The notes under the pieces: generated by a model | Database searches by the model: none | The model's input: only the letters and a program-made list of their open reading frames with translations | Told to the model about the DNA's origin: nothing | Shown here: one piece after another, positions 44,493 through 55,356 of the stretch | Position numbering within the stretch: position 1 is the stretch's first letter | Layout: every line of letters starts with the position of its first letter | Program-made: the position numbers and the translations under genes | From: Saccharothrix sp. S26 | Lineage (GTDB): Bacteria; Actinomycetota; Actinomycetes; Mycobacteriales; Pseudonocardiaceae | Direction: 5' to 3' | DNA length: 64,000 nt | Assembly (NCBI RefSeq): GCF_021390395.1 | Contig: NZ_JAJUWT010000002.1 | Coordinates: forward strand, 310,001-374,000

Positions 44493-45767
44493 ATGCGCGC
44501 CACCCGACCGGCCCTGATCGCCGCGCTCGTCGCGGCCCTGACGACACCGCTCACCGCCCAGGCCGCGCCCGCCGACGGCCTCTACTACGTGCAGAGCGCC
44601 ACCACCGGCCTCAACGCCGGCGTCTCGGGCACCTCCGTGCTCCAGCGCAGGCCCAAGGGCGACGAGGACCACCAGCAGTGGACCCTGTCCGGCCGCACGC
44701 TGCGCGAGGGCGCGCAGTGCCTGGGCCGCAGCGGCGACCAGGCGGTGATGGTGGCGTGCGGCAGCGCCGACGCCCAGTGGGACGTGCTGCCCGACGGCGA
44801 CCGCCACCGGCTCAAGGTCCCCGGCTCGGACCGCTACCTGATCGCCTCCGGCACGGACCAGGTGCGCATCGGCACGGGGGCCGACCTGTGGTACCTCACC
44901 CCGGTGTCACCGCGCCGCACGCCCGTCCCGCCGGAGGGGCAGCGGCGGCTGGACCAGGTCACCTTCCTCACCGCCCACAATGCCTACGCCAACGGCGTGG
45001 ACGGCGGCTTCGCCCCGCCGCTGGTCAACCTCGCGCCCAACCAGGCCCGCGGCATCGAGCAGCAGCTCCGCGACGGCGTGCGCGGTTTCCAGCTGGACGT
45101 GCACCAGACGCCGGACGGCGCGATCCTGTGCCACAACAGCTGCACGTGGGTCAGCCGCCCGGTCGCGCTGTGGGTGGACGTGCAGCGGATCGTGGACTTC
45201 CTGGGCCGCAACCCGGGCGAGTTCGTCACGATCTTCCTGGAGGACTACGCGCCCGCCGAGCTGCTGCGCGCCGAGCTGGGCCGCGTCACCGGCCTGGAGG
45301 ACGTCCTGTTCCGCCCGGACCGGGCCGGCGTGCGGACCCACGGCTGGCCGACGCTGGACGCCCTGCGCGCCGCGAACGACCGCCTGCTGATCTTCACCGA
45401 CCACGGCCGGTCGGGCGACGCGGTGCCGCGCGACAGCTTCGGCGTGATGTACCAGCCGGAGTGGACGGTGGAGAACCACTGGTCCATGGGCCCCGGCCTG
45501 GGCGCGTCCGACTGGTCCTGCCACAGCCGCTGGAGCACGCCGCTGACCCGCACCGAGCCGGGCTTCCGGCCGCTGTTCGTGATGAACCACTTCCGCGACG
45601 TCCCGGTCACCGCCACCGCGACCACCGACAACGGCAAGCTCGCCGACCGGGCCCGCCGGTTCTGCGAGCCCGCCGCCCGCAAGACCCCGACCTACCTGGC
45701 CGTGGACCACTACCACCTGGGCGACCCGATGGCCGCGGTGGCGGCGCTGTCGACCGAGCGGTTCTAG
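44493..45767 (+). CDS. Secreted PI-PLC-like phosphodiesterase with N-terminal ricin-type lectin domain
   Basis: A 424-residue exported protein. Signal peptide residues 1-25 end at AQAA; GAGGA lies about eight bases before the ATG. Residues 28-140 form a beta-trefoil-like part (DHQQWTLSGRTLREG, QCLGRSGDQAVMVACG, AQWDVLP). The remainder is a PLC X-domain-like barrel with catalytic His in TAHNAYAN and the second site FQLDVHQTPDGAILCHN, as in bacterial phosphatidylinositol-specific phospholipases. It probably cleaves phosphoinositides or glycosylated lipids outside the cell. The stop region overlaps the convergent protease gene by four bases. Confidence 0.85.
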   Translation: MRATRPALIAALVAALTTPLTAQAAPADGLYYVQSATTGLNAGVSGTSVLQRRPKGDEDHQQWTLSGRTLREGAQCLGRSGDQAVMVACGSADAQWDVLPDGDRHRLKVPGSDRYLIASGTDQVRIGTGADLWYLTPVSPRRTPVPPEGQRRLDQVTFLTAHNAYANGVDGGFAPPLVNLAPNQARGIEQQLRDGVRGFQLDVHQTPDGAILCHNSCTWVSRPVALWVDVQRIVDFLGRNPGEFVTIFLEDYAPAELLRAELGRVTGLEDVLFRPDRAGVRTHGWPTLDALRAANDRLLIFTDHGRSGDAVPRDSFGVMYQPEWTVENHWSMGPGLGASDWSCHSRWSTPLTRTEPGFRPLFVMNHFRDVPVTATATTDNGKLADRARRFCEPAARKTPTYLAVDHYHLGDPMAAVAALSTERF

Positions 45768-46588
45768 CTCCCGGCCGGACGCGGCAGCCCGCAGCCGGGC
45801 GCGGTCAGGTCCACCCGGCCGCGCCCGGTCAGGCACGCCACCGCCAGGTGGGTCTGCTGGCCGTACCCGATGCCCCGGCGCACGGTCACGTTGCCCTGCT
45901 CGTCGACCTCGCACGGGTTGTTGTCCGTGCACCGCTCGCCGTCCTCGTTGCCGGTGTTGTTGATCGCGACCACCTTGCCGGTGGTCGCGTCCACGACGGG
46001 CGAGCCGGACGTGCCGCCCTTGGTGCGGCACGCCTCGGTGTAGCGCATCGAGCCCTTCCAGGTCCACCGGCCCTCGCGCAGCTCGTGCACGTAACCGTCG
46101 ACCTCGCACTGGTAGATGTGCCGCCAGTAGCCCGACACCACCCGGATCCCGATGCCGTCGCCGGGGCGTTCCGGCGACAGCTCCAACGCCCGGCCGCCCA
46201 TCGCCTCCACCTCGCCGTAGGTGGTGCCGAGCCGGTACAGCGCGAGGTCGGTGCGCGACATCGTGGCGTAGACCAGCGCCGACGCGCGCAGGGTGCCGAG
46301 GTTGCCCGCGCCGTCCGCCGCGATCAGCGTGAACTTGCGGTCCGACGGCACGTCCACCATGACCTCATCGGGCTCCATGAACCGCACGCAGTGCCCGTTG
46401 GTCATCACCAGCGCCGGGTCGGAGAGCTGGTAGGACGGCGGCCGGACCACCGCGCCCGAGCAGCCGCTCAACGACACGGTCCCGGTGAAGTCGACCTCGG
46501 TGCGCGGGGGAGCCGACGGGGCGGCGGAGGCGGGCACGGCGGACACGGACAGCACGAGCGCGGCGAGCACCGCTACCAGGTGGCGCAT
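45764..46588 (-). CDS. Secreted trypsin-like serine protease
   Basis: A 274-residue exported protein. The signal peptide (residues 1-22, ending ASA) precedes a chymotrypsin-fold domain with His in MTNGHCV, Asp in RTDLALYRL and Ser in GGTSGSPVV. Cysteines are paired as in secreted S1 proteases. There is no long propeptide. ATG 46588 places the signal correctly; upstream in-frame starts would bury it. It is convergent with the PLC-like gene. Confidence 0.9.
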   Translation of the reverse strand: MRHLVAVLAALVLSVSAVPASAAPSAPPRTEVDFTGTVSLSGCSGAVVRPPSYQLSDPALVMTNGHCVRFMEPDEVMVDVPSDRKFTLIAADGAGNLGTLRASALVYATMSRTDLALYRLGTTYGEVEAMGGRALELSPERPGDGIGIRVVSGYWRHIYQCEVDGYVHELREGRWTWKGSMRYTEACRTKGGTSGSPVVDATTGKVVAINNTGNEDGERCTDNNPCEVDEQGNVTVRRGIGYGQQTHLAVACLTGRGRVDLTAPGCGLPRPAGS

Positions 46589-46759
46589 GGACGCTGATCC
46601 AAACAGCCGCGACCGACCGCCGCACGCCCGTTCACCCACAAGCGTCATGCCCCGCCCGACGGGCCCTCGGGACGACACCCGACCACGCGCCGCGAGGGGC
46701 CCCAGGCAGATCCGCTCGCCGTCAACGGTCGCCCGGTCGGGTTCACCAGGCGGGGCCGG

Positions 46760-47269
46760 TCATTCGCCCTTCTCGCCGTCCGCCAGCTCGCGCAGGAAGT
46801 CCAGGTGGCCGACGTGCCGCCCGGTCTCCTGCACCAGGTGGGCCAGCACCCAGCGGACCGTGCGGCCCTTGCCGTCGTGGTCGCCGCGGGTCTTGTCATC
46901 CGGGCCCAGGCCCTCGAGCGCCGCCGCCGAGCGCGCCCACTCGGCGCGGTACTCGGCGATGACCGACTCGACCGTGTCGCCCTCGTGCAGCCGCCACGAC
47001 GCGTCCGCGTCCTCGCCCCACAGCGACGGCAGGTCCACGCCGCCCGCCTCGATCGACAGCCACCAGCGCTCGACCGCCGTGAGGTGGCGCAGCACGCCCA
47101 GCGCGCTCACCACCGGCGAGGTCGGGATCGGCGTCGCCGAGGCGTCCTCCCAGCTCAGTCCCTCCACCTTGGACACGGCGGTCAGGCGCAGGAACGTCAG
47201 GAACTCGGTCAGCAGCCGCAGCTCGTCGTGCGCGGCGGGCGTGGGCCACACGCGTTCATTCGAACTCAT
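46760..47269 (-). CDS. DinB-like (DUF664) four-helix-bundle protein
   Basis: A 169-residue protein. The helix LRHLTAVERWWLS with a metal-ligand His, and the C-terminal LAHLVQETGRHVGHLDFLRE with two more His residues, give the three-His metal site of the DinB/YfiT superfamily. Actinobacterial DUF664 members are often mycothiol-dependent transferases or detoxification enzymes. It lies ten bases before the ThDP enzyme gene end, on the same strand and downstream of it. Confidence 0.85.
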   Translation of the reverse strand: MSSNERVWPTPAAHDELRLLTEFLTFLRLTAVSKVEGLSWEDASATPIPTSPVVSALGVLRHLTAVERWWLSIEAGGVDLPSLWGEDADASWRLHEGDTVESVIAEYRAEWARSAAALEGLGPDDKTRGDHDGKGRTVRWVLAHLVQETGRHVGHLDFLRELADGEKGE

Positions 47270-47279
47270 GTTCGATACC

Positions 47280-48869
47280 CTACGACACCTCGCGGCGGTA
47301 CCAGCGCGGGGACGTGGTCACCGGTGGCTTCAACGCCTCACCGCGCACCACGAGCACGTTCGGGCCCGACCGCGCCGCGTACTCGTCCAGCCGGGCGCGG
47401 AACCGCGCGCCGAAACCGTCCACAACGGACGCCTCGACGCCGAAGCTGCCCGCCAGCGCCACGAAGTCCGGCGACCGCAGGTCCACCCCGAACGGCTCGT
47501 GCCCGGCCCGCACCTGGTCGTGCCGCAGCATCCCGTACCCGCCGTCGTCCACCAGCACCACGGTCACCGGCAACCGCTCCTGCGCGGCCGTGGCGAGGTC
47601 GCCCACCGCGAACAGGAACCCGCCGTCGCCGCACACCGCCACCACCCGCCCGGTCACGGCCGCGCCCAGGGCGGCGGGGAACCCGAAGCCGAGCGTGCCC
47701 CACCCCACCGGGTAGGCCAGCGCGCGCGGTCGGGTGATCCGCCCGAACCCGCCGACCCAGTACCCGGCCACGCACATGTCGGCCACCACCCGGTGGCCCT
47801 CCAGCGCCTCCAGCAGCGGCACGGCCCGCGGCTCGTCGGCCTCCACCGCCTTGCGCACCAGGCCGTTCAGCTCGGCGACCCGCTCCGCCACGCCACCGTC
47901 GGGCCGCGCGGGCACGGCGGCGGCCAACGCCGACACCACCCCCCGCGCGTCACCGCGCAGCGTCACGTCGGGCCGGTAGTTGCGGATCGCCTCCACGTTG
48001 ACGTTCAGCAGCCGCGGCGGCGCGGGTTGCCGCCAGTTCTGGGTCATCATCCCGTCGAAGTCGCTGCCCACCCCGATCACGAGGTCCGCCTCGTCCCACA
48101 GCGCGCCGACCTCCGGCAGGTGCACGGGCCCGTGCACCACGTGAGGGTGGTCGACCAGGCCGCGCCCGCCGTAGGTGGTGACGATCGGCGCGCCGATCCG
48201 CGCGGCCAACTCGCCCACCGCCGCACCCGCGCCGGACCGCGCGGCCCCGCCGCCCGCCCAGATCAGCGGCCGTTCGGCGGCGGACACCAGCTCCACCCCC
48301 GGCGTCACGTCGGGCACGGACGGCGCGCGGGTCGGGATGCGGTTCCACACGCCGGCGTCCGCGGTGAGGAAGTCGGTCGGCACGCCCAGGTACACCGGTC
48401 CCTGCGGCGCGGTGGCGGCCAGCAGCGCGGCGCTGTCGGCGTAGACGCCGATCGACTCGGCCGCCCGCAGCGTCCAGCCGCCCTTCACCACCGGCAGGAA
48501 CATCGCCCGCTGGTCGCGCGTCTCGTGCAGCGTGCCCCGGTACTCGCCGGGGCGGCGCAGCGTGGACGGGATGTCGGTGGCGATCACCAGCACCGGCGAC
48601 CCCGACGCGTACGCCTCGCCGGTCGCGCCCAGGCAGTTCGCCGCGCCGGGCCCGGTCGTCACCAGCGCCACGCCCAGCCGGCCGGTGGCGCGGGCGTAGC
48701 CGTCGGCCGCGTAGACCGCCGTCTGCTCGTGCCGGACGCCGACCAGCCGGATGCCGGAGGTGCGCAGCGCCTCCCACACGGGCAGGTTGTGCACGCCGGG
48801 CAACCCGAACACGACCTCGACGCCGTGCGCGGCCAGCACACCCAGCAACCGCTCCGCCCCGCTCACCAT
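47280..48869 (-). CDS. Thiamine-diphosphate-dependent enzyme, acetolactate synthase / benzoylformate decarboxylase-like
   Basis: A 529-residue ThDP enzyme with the usual three domains. The Pyr domain starts GLPGVHNLPVWEAL with the catalytic Glu in GVRHEQTAVYAADGYARATG, then a central domain, and then the PP domain with the ThDP-binding GDGGFLFAVGDLATA...VDDGGYG motif (Asp in place of the usual Asn). Family members decarboxylate or ligate 2-oxo acids. No small regulatory subunit gene is next to it, so it is probably not the biosynthetic acetolactate synthase. Confidence 0.87.
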   Translation of the reverse strand: MVSGAERLLGVLAAHGVEVVFGLPGVHNLPVWEALRTSGIRLVGVRHEQTAVYAADGYARATGRLGVALVTTGPGAANCLGATGEAYASGSPVLVIATDIPSTLRRPGEYRGTLHETRDQRAMFLPVVKGGWTLRAAESIGVYADSAALLAATAPQGPVYLGVPTDFLTADAGVWNRIPTRAPSVPDVTPGVELVSAAERPLIWAGGGAARSGAGAAVGELAARIGAPIVTTYGGRGLVDHPHVVHGPVHLPEVGALWDEADLVIGVGSDFDGMMTQNWRQPAPPRLLNVNVEAIRNYRPDVTLRGDARGVVSALAAAVPARPDGGVAERVAELNGLVRKAVEADEPRAVPLLEALEGHRVVADMCVAGYWVGGFGRITRPRALAYPVGWGTLGFGFPAALGAAVTGRVVAVCGDGGFLFAVGDLATAAQERLPVTVVLVDDGGYGMLRHDQVRAGHEPFGVDLRSPDFVALAGSFGVEASVVDGFGARFRARLDEYAARSGPNVLVVRGEALKPPVTTSPRWYRREVS

Positions 48870-49093
48870 GAGCCAGACGCTAGGGACGCGACGCCTCCCG
48901 GGCAACGGTGCGCTATCTTCGGAAGCGGCGTGCGTGAGCAGACGTGAGGCTGGAGCCACCCCCCGGCACCCGGGTGGCGCGATCCGCCGCGGGGTGGGGG
49001 CACCCCTGCTCATGGAGTACCACCGAAGACCATCGACCGACGCGTGACGCGTCCTTGTCTGCGCCGAGCCGGGCGGCGGGAGCGAGGACTGCC

Positions 49094-50056
49094 ATGGCGC
49101 GATCGTCGTTGACCGAGCAACTGGTCGACCTCCGCCGGAGCTACACCGGCGAGAACCTCACCCAGGCCGTGCCCGCGGTGAAGGCGGTGCTGCACGACCT
49201 GCCCGACGACCGGCGTGAACGCGTGGTCGACGCCCTGCGCGGCAAGGCCGACGTGCGCGGCCTGTTCCTGCCCGACGCCGAGGGCGACGACCAACGCGCG
49301 CTGGAGTGCGTGCTGCTGCGCGCGGGCCTGGACGCGGGCGGGCACCTGCAACTGCGCCCGCCCGCCAGCATGTTGCGGCCGGCGCACGCGTTCCGCGCCA
49401 TGGAGCCGGGCGAACGCCCGCGCGTGCACCTCACCGAGCACGCCCTCGGCCCGCTGCTGTACGAGCTGCTGCCGCGCCACGACGAGTCGTGGGTGGCGGG
49501 CGTGCCGGGGCTGCGCGTCACCCACCACCCGCGGTCGGTGGAGCTGCGGCTGGTCGGGCTGGACGCGGCGGTGCACCTCGCGGGCGTGGACGAGCGGGCG
49601 TGGGCCGACGGGATGAAGTACGTGCGCAACCTGCTGGAGGGGCGCGACCTGGGCGGGACGTTCATCGACGGCCCGCTCACCGCGGTCGAGCGCGACCATC
49701 TGGCCGAGACGCCGTACCCGACGGGCGTGGGCAGCGCGGTGCTGCGGAGGTACCACCTGTTCAGCGCCGCGCCGTGGGTGCGGGCGCTGGCGCAGGGCGA
49801 CCGGTGGTGGGTCGAGTGGCCCGCGAGCCTGGGCGTGCCGAACGTCGCCGACCGCCTGCTGCACCCCGTGTTCGGCCTGCCCGGCGCCGCGGAGACGCCC
49901 AGCGCCGGCGGCGGCCTCGGCCTGTCCACCGGGTGGTACGACCTGTACCTCCGGGAGGTCGAGGGACCCGACCCCGAGCACGAGCCCGCGCTGGCCGCGA
50001 TGCAGTGGCCGCGCGGCGTCACGGGGTGGTGGGAGCCGCCGCAGGCGGTCCGATGA
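49094..50056 (+). CDS. Hypothetical protein
   Basis: A 320-residue soluble protein with no recognised domain. The N-terminal 40 residues form helices with LTEQLVDLRRSY; the middle is strand-rich (LRPAHAFRAMEPGERPRVHLTE) and the C terminus is Trp/Pro-rich (MQWPRGVTGWWEPPQ). GAGGAC lies five to ten bases upstream of ATG 49094. A strong terminator follows the stop. It may be lineage-specific. Confidence 0.7.
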   Translation: MARSSLTEQLVDLRRSYTGENLTQAVPAVKAVLHDLPDDRRERVVDALRGKADVRGLFLPDAEGDDQRALECVLLRAGLDAGGHLQLRPPASMLRPAHAFRAMEPGERPRVHLTEHALGPLLYELLPRHDESWVAGVPGLRVTHHPRSVELRLVGLDAAVHLAGVDERAWADGMKYVRNLLEGRDLGGTFIDGPLTAVERDHLAETPYPTGVGSAVLRRYHLFSAAPWVRALAQGDRWWVEWPASLGVPNVADRLLHPVFGLPGAAETPSAGGGLGLSTGWYDLYLREVEGPDPEHEPALAAMQWPRGVTGWWEPPQAVR

Positions 50057-50071
50057 CGGGGTGAGCCGAGT

Positions 50072-50102
50072 CTCCCCGGGCGGGTGACACCTGCCCGGGG
50101 AG
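50072..50102 (+). terminator. Terminator downstream of the hypothetical gene
   Basis: CTCCCCGGGC (50072-50081) pairs with GCCCGGGGAG (50093-50102); the inner GGGT-GAC-ACCT extends the stem to about 14 bp with one wobble pair. Confidence 0.7.
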
Positions 50103-50271
50103 GCGTTCACCCTCGGCGTTCGGCGGAGCCGGGCCGTCCGATCCGACGAAGTCGGCGCCGGTGGCCGTGATCACGGCCCAACCGCGCGGACCGGGCGGCG
50201 CACGCCGGTAGACTGCGGTTTCGTCCGACGCGACCGCGTCGAGCCGCCGTCGAAGTGTCAGGAGGACCCCG

Positions 50272-50877
50272 GTGACCCATCAGGCTGCCGAGGCCCAGCC
50301 CGAGGTCGCGCCCCGGCGCGTGCTCGTGGCCGAGGACGAAGCTCTCATCCGCCTCGACCTGGTCGAGATGCTGCGCGAAGAGGGGTACGAGGTGGCCGGG
50401 CAGGCCGCCGACGGCGACGAAGCGGTCACGCTGGCCACCGAGCTGCGCCCCGACCTGGTCATCATGGACGTGAAGATGCCCAAGGTCGACGGCATCGAGG
50501 CCGCGTCGGTGATCGCGGGCAAGCGCATCGCCCCGGTCGTGATCCTCACCGCGTTCAGCCAGCGCGACCTCGTGGAGCGCGCGCGCGACGCCGGTGCGAT
50601 GGCGTACCTGGTGAAGCCGTTCGCCAAGCGCGACCTGGTGCCCGCGATCGAGCTGGCGATGAGCCGGTTCGCCGAGCTTCAGGCGCTGGAGAACGAGGTC
50701 GCCGGGCTCACCGAGCGGCTGGAGACGCGCAAGGTCGTCGAACGCGCCAAGGGGCTGCTGATGACCAAGCAGGGCCTGTCGGAGCCCGAGGCATTCCGCT
50801 GGGTGCAGCGCACGGCGATGGATCGGCGCACGACCATGAAGGCCGTGGCCGAAGCCGTCATCGAAAACTTCGGGTGA
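50272..50877 (+). CDS. pdtaR: Response regulator with ANTAR RNA-binding domain, PdtaR-like
   Basis: A 201-residue protein from GTG 50272 (AGGAGGAC seven bases upstream). The receiver domain (residues 15-130) has the acidic pocket AEDEAL, the phospho-acceptor Asp in LVIMDVKMP and the Lys in YLVKPF. The last 55 residues form an ANTAR domain (ETRKVVERAKGLLM, then AFRWVQRTAMDRR) that binds paired RNA hairpins to prevent termination. Length and order match mycobacterial PdtaR (Rv1626), which works with the histidine kinase PdtaS; no kinase gene is adjacent here either. Confidence 0.93.
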   Translation: MTHQAAEAQPEVAPRRVLVAEDEALIRLDLVEMLREEGYEVAGQAADGDEAVTLATELRPDLVIMDVKMPKVDGIEAASVIAGKRIAPVVILTAFSQRDLVERARDAGAMAYLVKPFAKRDLVPAIELAMSRFAELQALENEVAGLTERLETRKVVERAKGLLMTKQGLSEPEAFRWVQRTAMDRRTTMKAVAEAVIENFG

Positions 50878-51092
50878 GTATCCCCGGCAGTGATACCCGT
50901 TCGAGTATCGGACGGTGGCTGGAGGTCATTCTTGGTTACTGTTCGCATTGACCTTGTGACCTGCGGCGATTTGAGCTGGATTTAAGCTTGTTAACGTTGG
51001 ACCATTTTCCGGTGACTACCGTCACGATGTGGACACAGAGCAGTAAGACCACCTGTTCACCGACTTCATCTGAAGCTACGTTCCTGCCCTAA

Positions 51093-51126
51093 CCCACGCC
51101 CTCGTGTGAGGGCTCCGCCTACCGGC
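51093..51126 (+). promoter_or_regulatory. Leader hairpin element before livJ
   Basis: A CCCTC-GTGT-GAGGG hairpin followed by CTCCG lies about 30-65 bases before the livJ start. A close relative of the whole element (CCCAC-x-CCCTCG...GAGGGCTCCG...CCGGC) is found at 23494-23530. It could be a leader structure; no known riboswitch was recognised. Confidence 0.35.
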
Positions 51127-51156
51127 GGGATGGTTGGTGTCATGGGAGGTATTCCG

Positions 51157-52332
51157 GTGTCAGGAGCACGACTCGGCCGAGTTCTGGCGCTGGCGGCGGC
51201 TTCGTCGCTGGTGCTCGCGGCTTGCGCTGGAGGCGGCGGCAGTGGCGACGCGGGTGGCGACGTCACCTCGGTCAAGATCGGGTTCATGGGTGACCTCACC
51301 GGTGAGAACGCGGCGATCGTGATCCCGCCCCGGAACGGGGCCGTGATGGCGGTCGAGGAGTACAACGCCAAGAACCCGAAGGTCAAGATCGAGCTGGTGC
51401 AGTACGACAGCCAGGGCAAGGCCGACCAGGCCACCTCGTTGATCACGAAGGCCATCACCCAGGACAAGATCGCGGCCCTCATCGGCCCGGCCTTCTCCGG
51501 TGAGTCCAAGGCCATCGGCCAGCAGCTGGAGGAGAGCAAGATCCCCAGCGTCTCGGCGTCGGCCACGAACCCCGGTCTCGCGGAGAACGGCTGGACCTAC
51601 TGGCACCGCGTCGTCGCCAACGACGCCGACCAGGGCCCCGGCATCGTCGACTTTCTGGTGAAGGCGAAGAGCCCGAAGAAGGCGTTCGTCCTGTCCGACG
51701 ACCAGGAGTACAGCGTCGGCCTGGCCGACGCCGTCGCCCAGTCCTTCGAGAAGGCGAACGTGACCGTCGAGCGCGACAAGTTCGCCAAGGACGCGTCCGA
51801 CTACTCGTCCACGGTCACGAAGGTCGCCGCGGCGAACCCCGACGTGATCGTCTTCGGCGGTTACTACGCGCAGGCCGGCCGGCTGCTCAAGCAGCTGCGC
51901 GACGGTGGCGTGAAGACCACGTTCGCCTCCGGTGACGGCTCGCTCGACCAGCAGCTCGTCACCGGCGCGGGCCCCGAGGCGGCCGAGGGCGCCGTCCTGG
52001 CCTGCCCGTGCAACATCCCGACGCCCGACGTGACCGGCGCGCTGAAGACGTTCTTCGACAACTACAAGAAGAGCGCCAACGTCGACCCGGCGATCTACGC
52101 GACCGAGGGCTACGACGCCGCGACCGCGTTCATCAAGGCCGTCGAGGCCGGCAACACCACCGGCGAGAAGATCAACGAGTTCCTGAAGACCGTCAGCTTC
52201 GAAGGCGTCTCCAAGCCGATCAAGTTCAAGGCGAACGGCGAGCCCGAGAACAACGCGATCTTCATCTACCAGGTCGTCAACGGCAAGGTGAAGCTGCTGG
52301 GTGCCGCGGAGGAAGCGAAGCTCGAGGGCTGA
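51157..52332 (+). CDS. livJ: Branched-chain amino acid ABC transporter, substrate-binding lipoprotein LivJ
   Basis: A 391-residue lipoprotein. GTG 51157 is the best start because a perfect GGAGGT lies six bases upstream; the ATG at 51142 contains that site inside the gene. The signal sequence LALAAASSLVLAAC ends in a lipobox with Cys at about residue 21. The mature part is a type I periplasmic-binding fold (VKIGFMGDLTGENAA, then LIGPAFSGESKAIGQQLEE). It binds Leu/Ile/Val or related amides. It is separated from the permease genes by a strong hairpin. Confidence 0.93.
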   Translation: MSGARLGRVLALAAASSLVLAACAGGGGSGDAGGDVTSVKIGFMGDLTGENAAIVIPPRNGAVMAVEEYNAKNPKVKIELVQYDSQGKADQATSLITKAITQDKIAALIGPAFSGESKAIGQQLEESKIPSVSASATNPGLAENGWTYWHRVVANDADQGPGIVDFLVKAKSPKKAFVLSDDQEYSVGLADAVAQSFEKANVTVERDKFAKDASDYSSTVTKVAAANPDVIVFGGYYAQAGRLLKQLRDGGVKTTFASGDGSLDQQLVTGAGPEAAEGAVLACPCNIPTPDVTGALKTFFDNYKKSANVDPAIYATEGYDAATAFIKAVEAGNTTGEKINEFLKTVSFEGVSKPIKFKANGEPENNAIFIYQVVNGKVKLLGAAEEAKLEG

Positions 52333-52364
52333 TCCGGACGGATCAGGTAAGCAAGCTGGCGCGC

Positions 52365-52407
52365 TGGGGAGCGGGAGTGTCGTGGGAACGACAGCTCCCG
52401 CTCCCCA
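52365..52407 (+). terminator. Strong hairpin between livJ and livH (attenuator or mRNA stabiliser)
   Basis: TGGGGAGCGGGAG pairs perfectly with CTCCCGCTCCCCA over 13 bp, and an inner GTCGT-GGGA-ACGAC stem stacks on it. No U tract follows. The position suits partial termination or 3-prime protection that gives more binding protein than permease. Confidence 0.7.
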
Positions 52408-52457
52408 CCATTATGGCGAAGTTTCTCTCCCCGCCCGTCTCGTGAGGCAAACCTGTC

Positions 52458-53416
52458 ATGCTTGATGATTTCCTCAACCAGTTCCTGCCCAGTACGGTGG
52501 GCGGGCTGGTGTTCGGCTCCATCTACGCGCTCGTCGCCCTCGGCTACACGATGGTCTACGGCGTGCTGCGTCTGATCAACTTCGCGCATTCCGAGATCTT
52601 CATGATCGGCACGTTCACGTCGCTCGTGGTGATCACGGCCATCGCGCCCGCGTCGCCGCTGACCGGGATCGCGCTGTTCGGCGTGATGCTGTTGATCATC
52701 GTGGCGTCCGCGGCGATCTCCGGCGGCGCCGCGATGCTGCTGGAGCTCGTGGCCTACCGGCCGCTGCGCAGAAAAGGCGCCACCCGGCTCACCGCGCTGA
52801 TCTCCGCGATCGGCGCCTCGCTGTTCCTGCAAGAGCTGTTCGCGCTCGTGATCATCCCCTGGCTGACCGGCAAGCCGGGCCGCAACCAGCAGTCCGCGGC
52901 GCGCATCGTCGACCGGGACACGGTGTTCACCATCGGCAACGCGGCCGTCCGCACCGACCACATCATCGTGGTGGTCGCCGCGGTCATCATGATGATCGCG
53001 CTGGACCGCCTGGTGAACAAGACCAAGATCGGTCGCGGCATCCGCGCCACGGCCCAGGACCCCGAGGCCGCCGTGCTGATGGGCGTCAGCATCGACAACA
53101 TCGTGCGGGTGACGTTCCTGCTCGGTGGCGCGATGGCGGGTGTCGCGGGCGCGCTGTACCTCATGGAGTTCGAGAACACCGTCTTCAACGTCGGTTTCGT
53201 GCTCGGCATCAAGGCGTTCACCGCCGCCGTGCTCGGCGGGATCGGCAACCTGCGCGGCGCGCTGCTCGGCGGAATCGTGCTCGGCCTCATCGAGAACTGG
53301 GGCGCGATCTTCCTGGGATCGCAGTGGAAGGACGTGATCGCGTTCACCGTGCTGGTGGTCGTGCTGATGTTCCGCCCCACCGGCATCCTCGGCGAATCCC
53401 TGCAGAAGGCCCGCGC

Positions 53417-53420
<4 letters not shown>
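52458..53420 (+). CDS. livH: Branched-chain amino acid ABC permease LivH
   Basis: A 320-residue permease with eight or so transmembrane helices. The GLVFGSIYALVALGYTMVYG opening and the GGIGNLRGALLGGIVLGLIE block near the C terminus are hallmarks of the LivH subfamily. It forms the membrane channel with LivM. The stop overlaps the livM ATG by four bases. Confidence 0.95.
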
Positions 53421-54579
<1,159 letters not shown>

Positions 54580-54583
<4 letters not shown>

Positions 54584-55356
54584 GCACTCCCGCCCTTCAG
54601 CTGGACAACGTGACCATGCGCTTCGGCGGCGTGGTCGCCCTGCGCGAGGCGAAGCTCAGCATCGCCGCGGGGGAGATCTTCGCCCTGATCGGCCCCAACG
54701 GCGCGGGCAAGACCACGGTGTTCAACGTGGTCACCGGCGTGTACCAGCCCTCCGAGGGCCAGGTGCTGTTCAACGGCGAGCGGATCGACGGCACCAAGCG
54801 GTTCAAGATCACCAAGCGGGGCATCGCCCGCACGTTCCAGAACATCCGGCTGTTCCACAACATGTCGGCGCTGGAGAACGTGATGGTGGGCGCGGACGCG
54901 CACCACAAGACCGGTGCGATCGGCGCGACGCTCAACCTGCCCTGGCACCGCAAGGAGGAGAAGCGCGGCCGCGAGCTGGCCCGGGAGCTGCTCGACTTCG
55001 TCGGCATCCCCGGCCGGATGAGCGAGACCGCGAAGAACCTGCCCTACGGCGACCAGCGGCGGCTCGAGATCGCCCGCGCGCTGGCCACGGACCCGAAGCT
55101 GCTGCTGCTGGACGAGCCCGCGGCCGGCATGAACCCGGCCGAGAAGGAATCGCTGCAGGCGCTGATCCGCAAGATCCGCGACAGCGGCCGGACGGTGCTG
55201 CTGATCGAGCACGACATGAGCCTGGTCATGGGCGTCAGCGACCGCGTCGCGGTGCTGGACTTCGGCCAGTTGATCGCAGAAGGGCTGCCGCAAGAGGTGC
55301 AGAACAACCCGAAGGTCATCGAGGCGTACCTGGGGGTGTCCGAAGATGCTTCTTGA
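54580..55356 (+). CDS. livG: Branched-chain amino acid ABC transporter ATPase LivG
   Basis: A 258-residue ATPase from GTG 54580. Walker A is GPNGAGKT, the signature-loop position reads LPYGDQRRLEIARALA (the usual LSGGQ Ser/Gly pair is replaced by YGDQ, normal for LivG), Walker B is LLLLDEPAAGMNP, and the switch His is in LIEHDM. It energises import with LivF. The gene ends ten bases inside livF. Confidence 0.95.
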
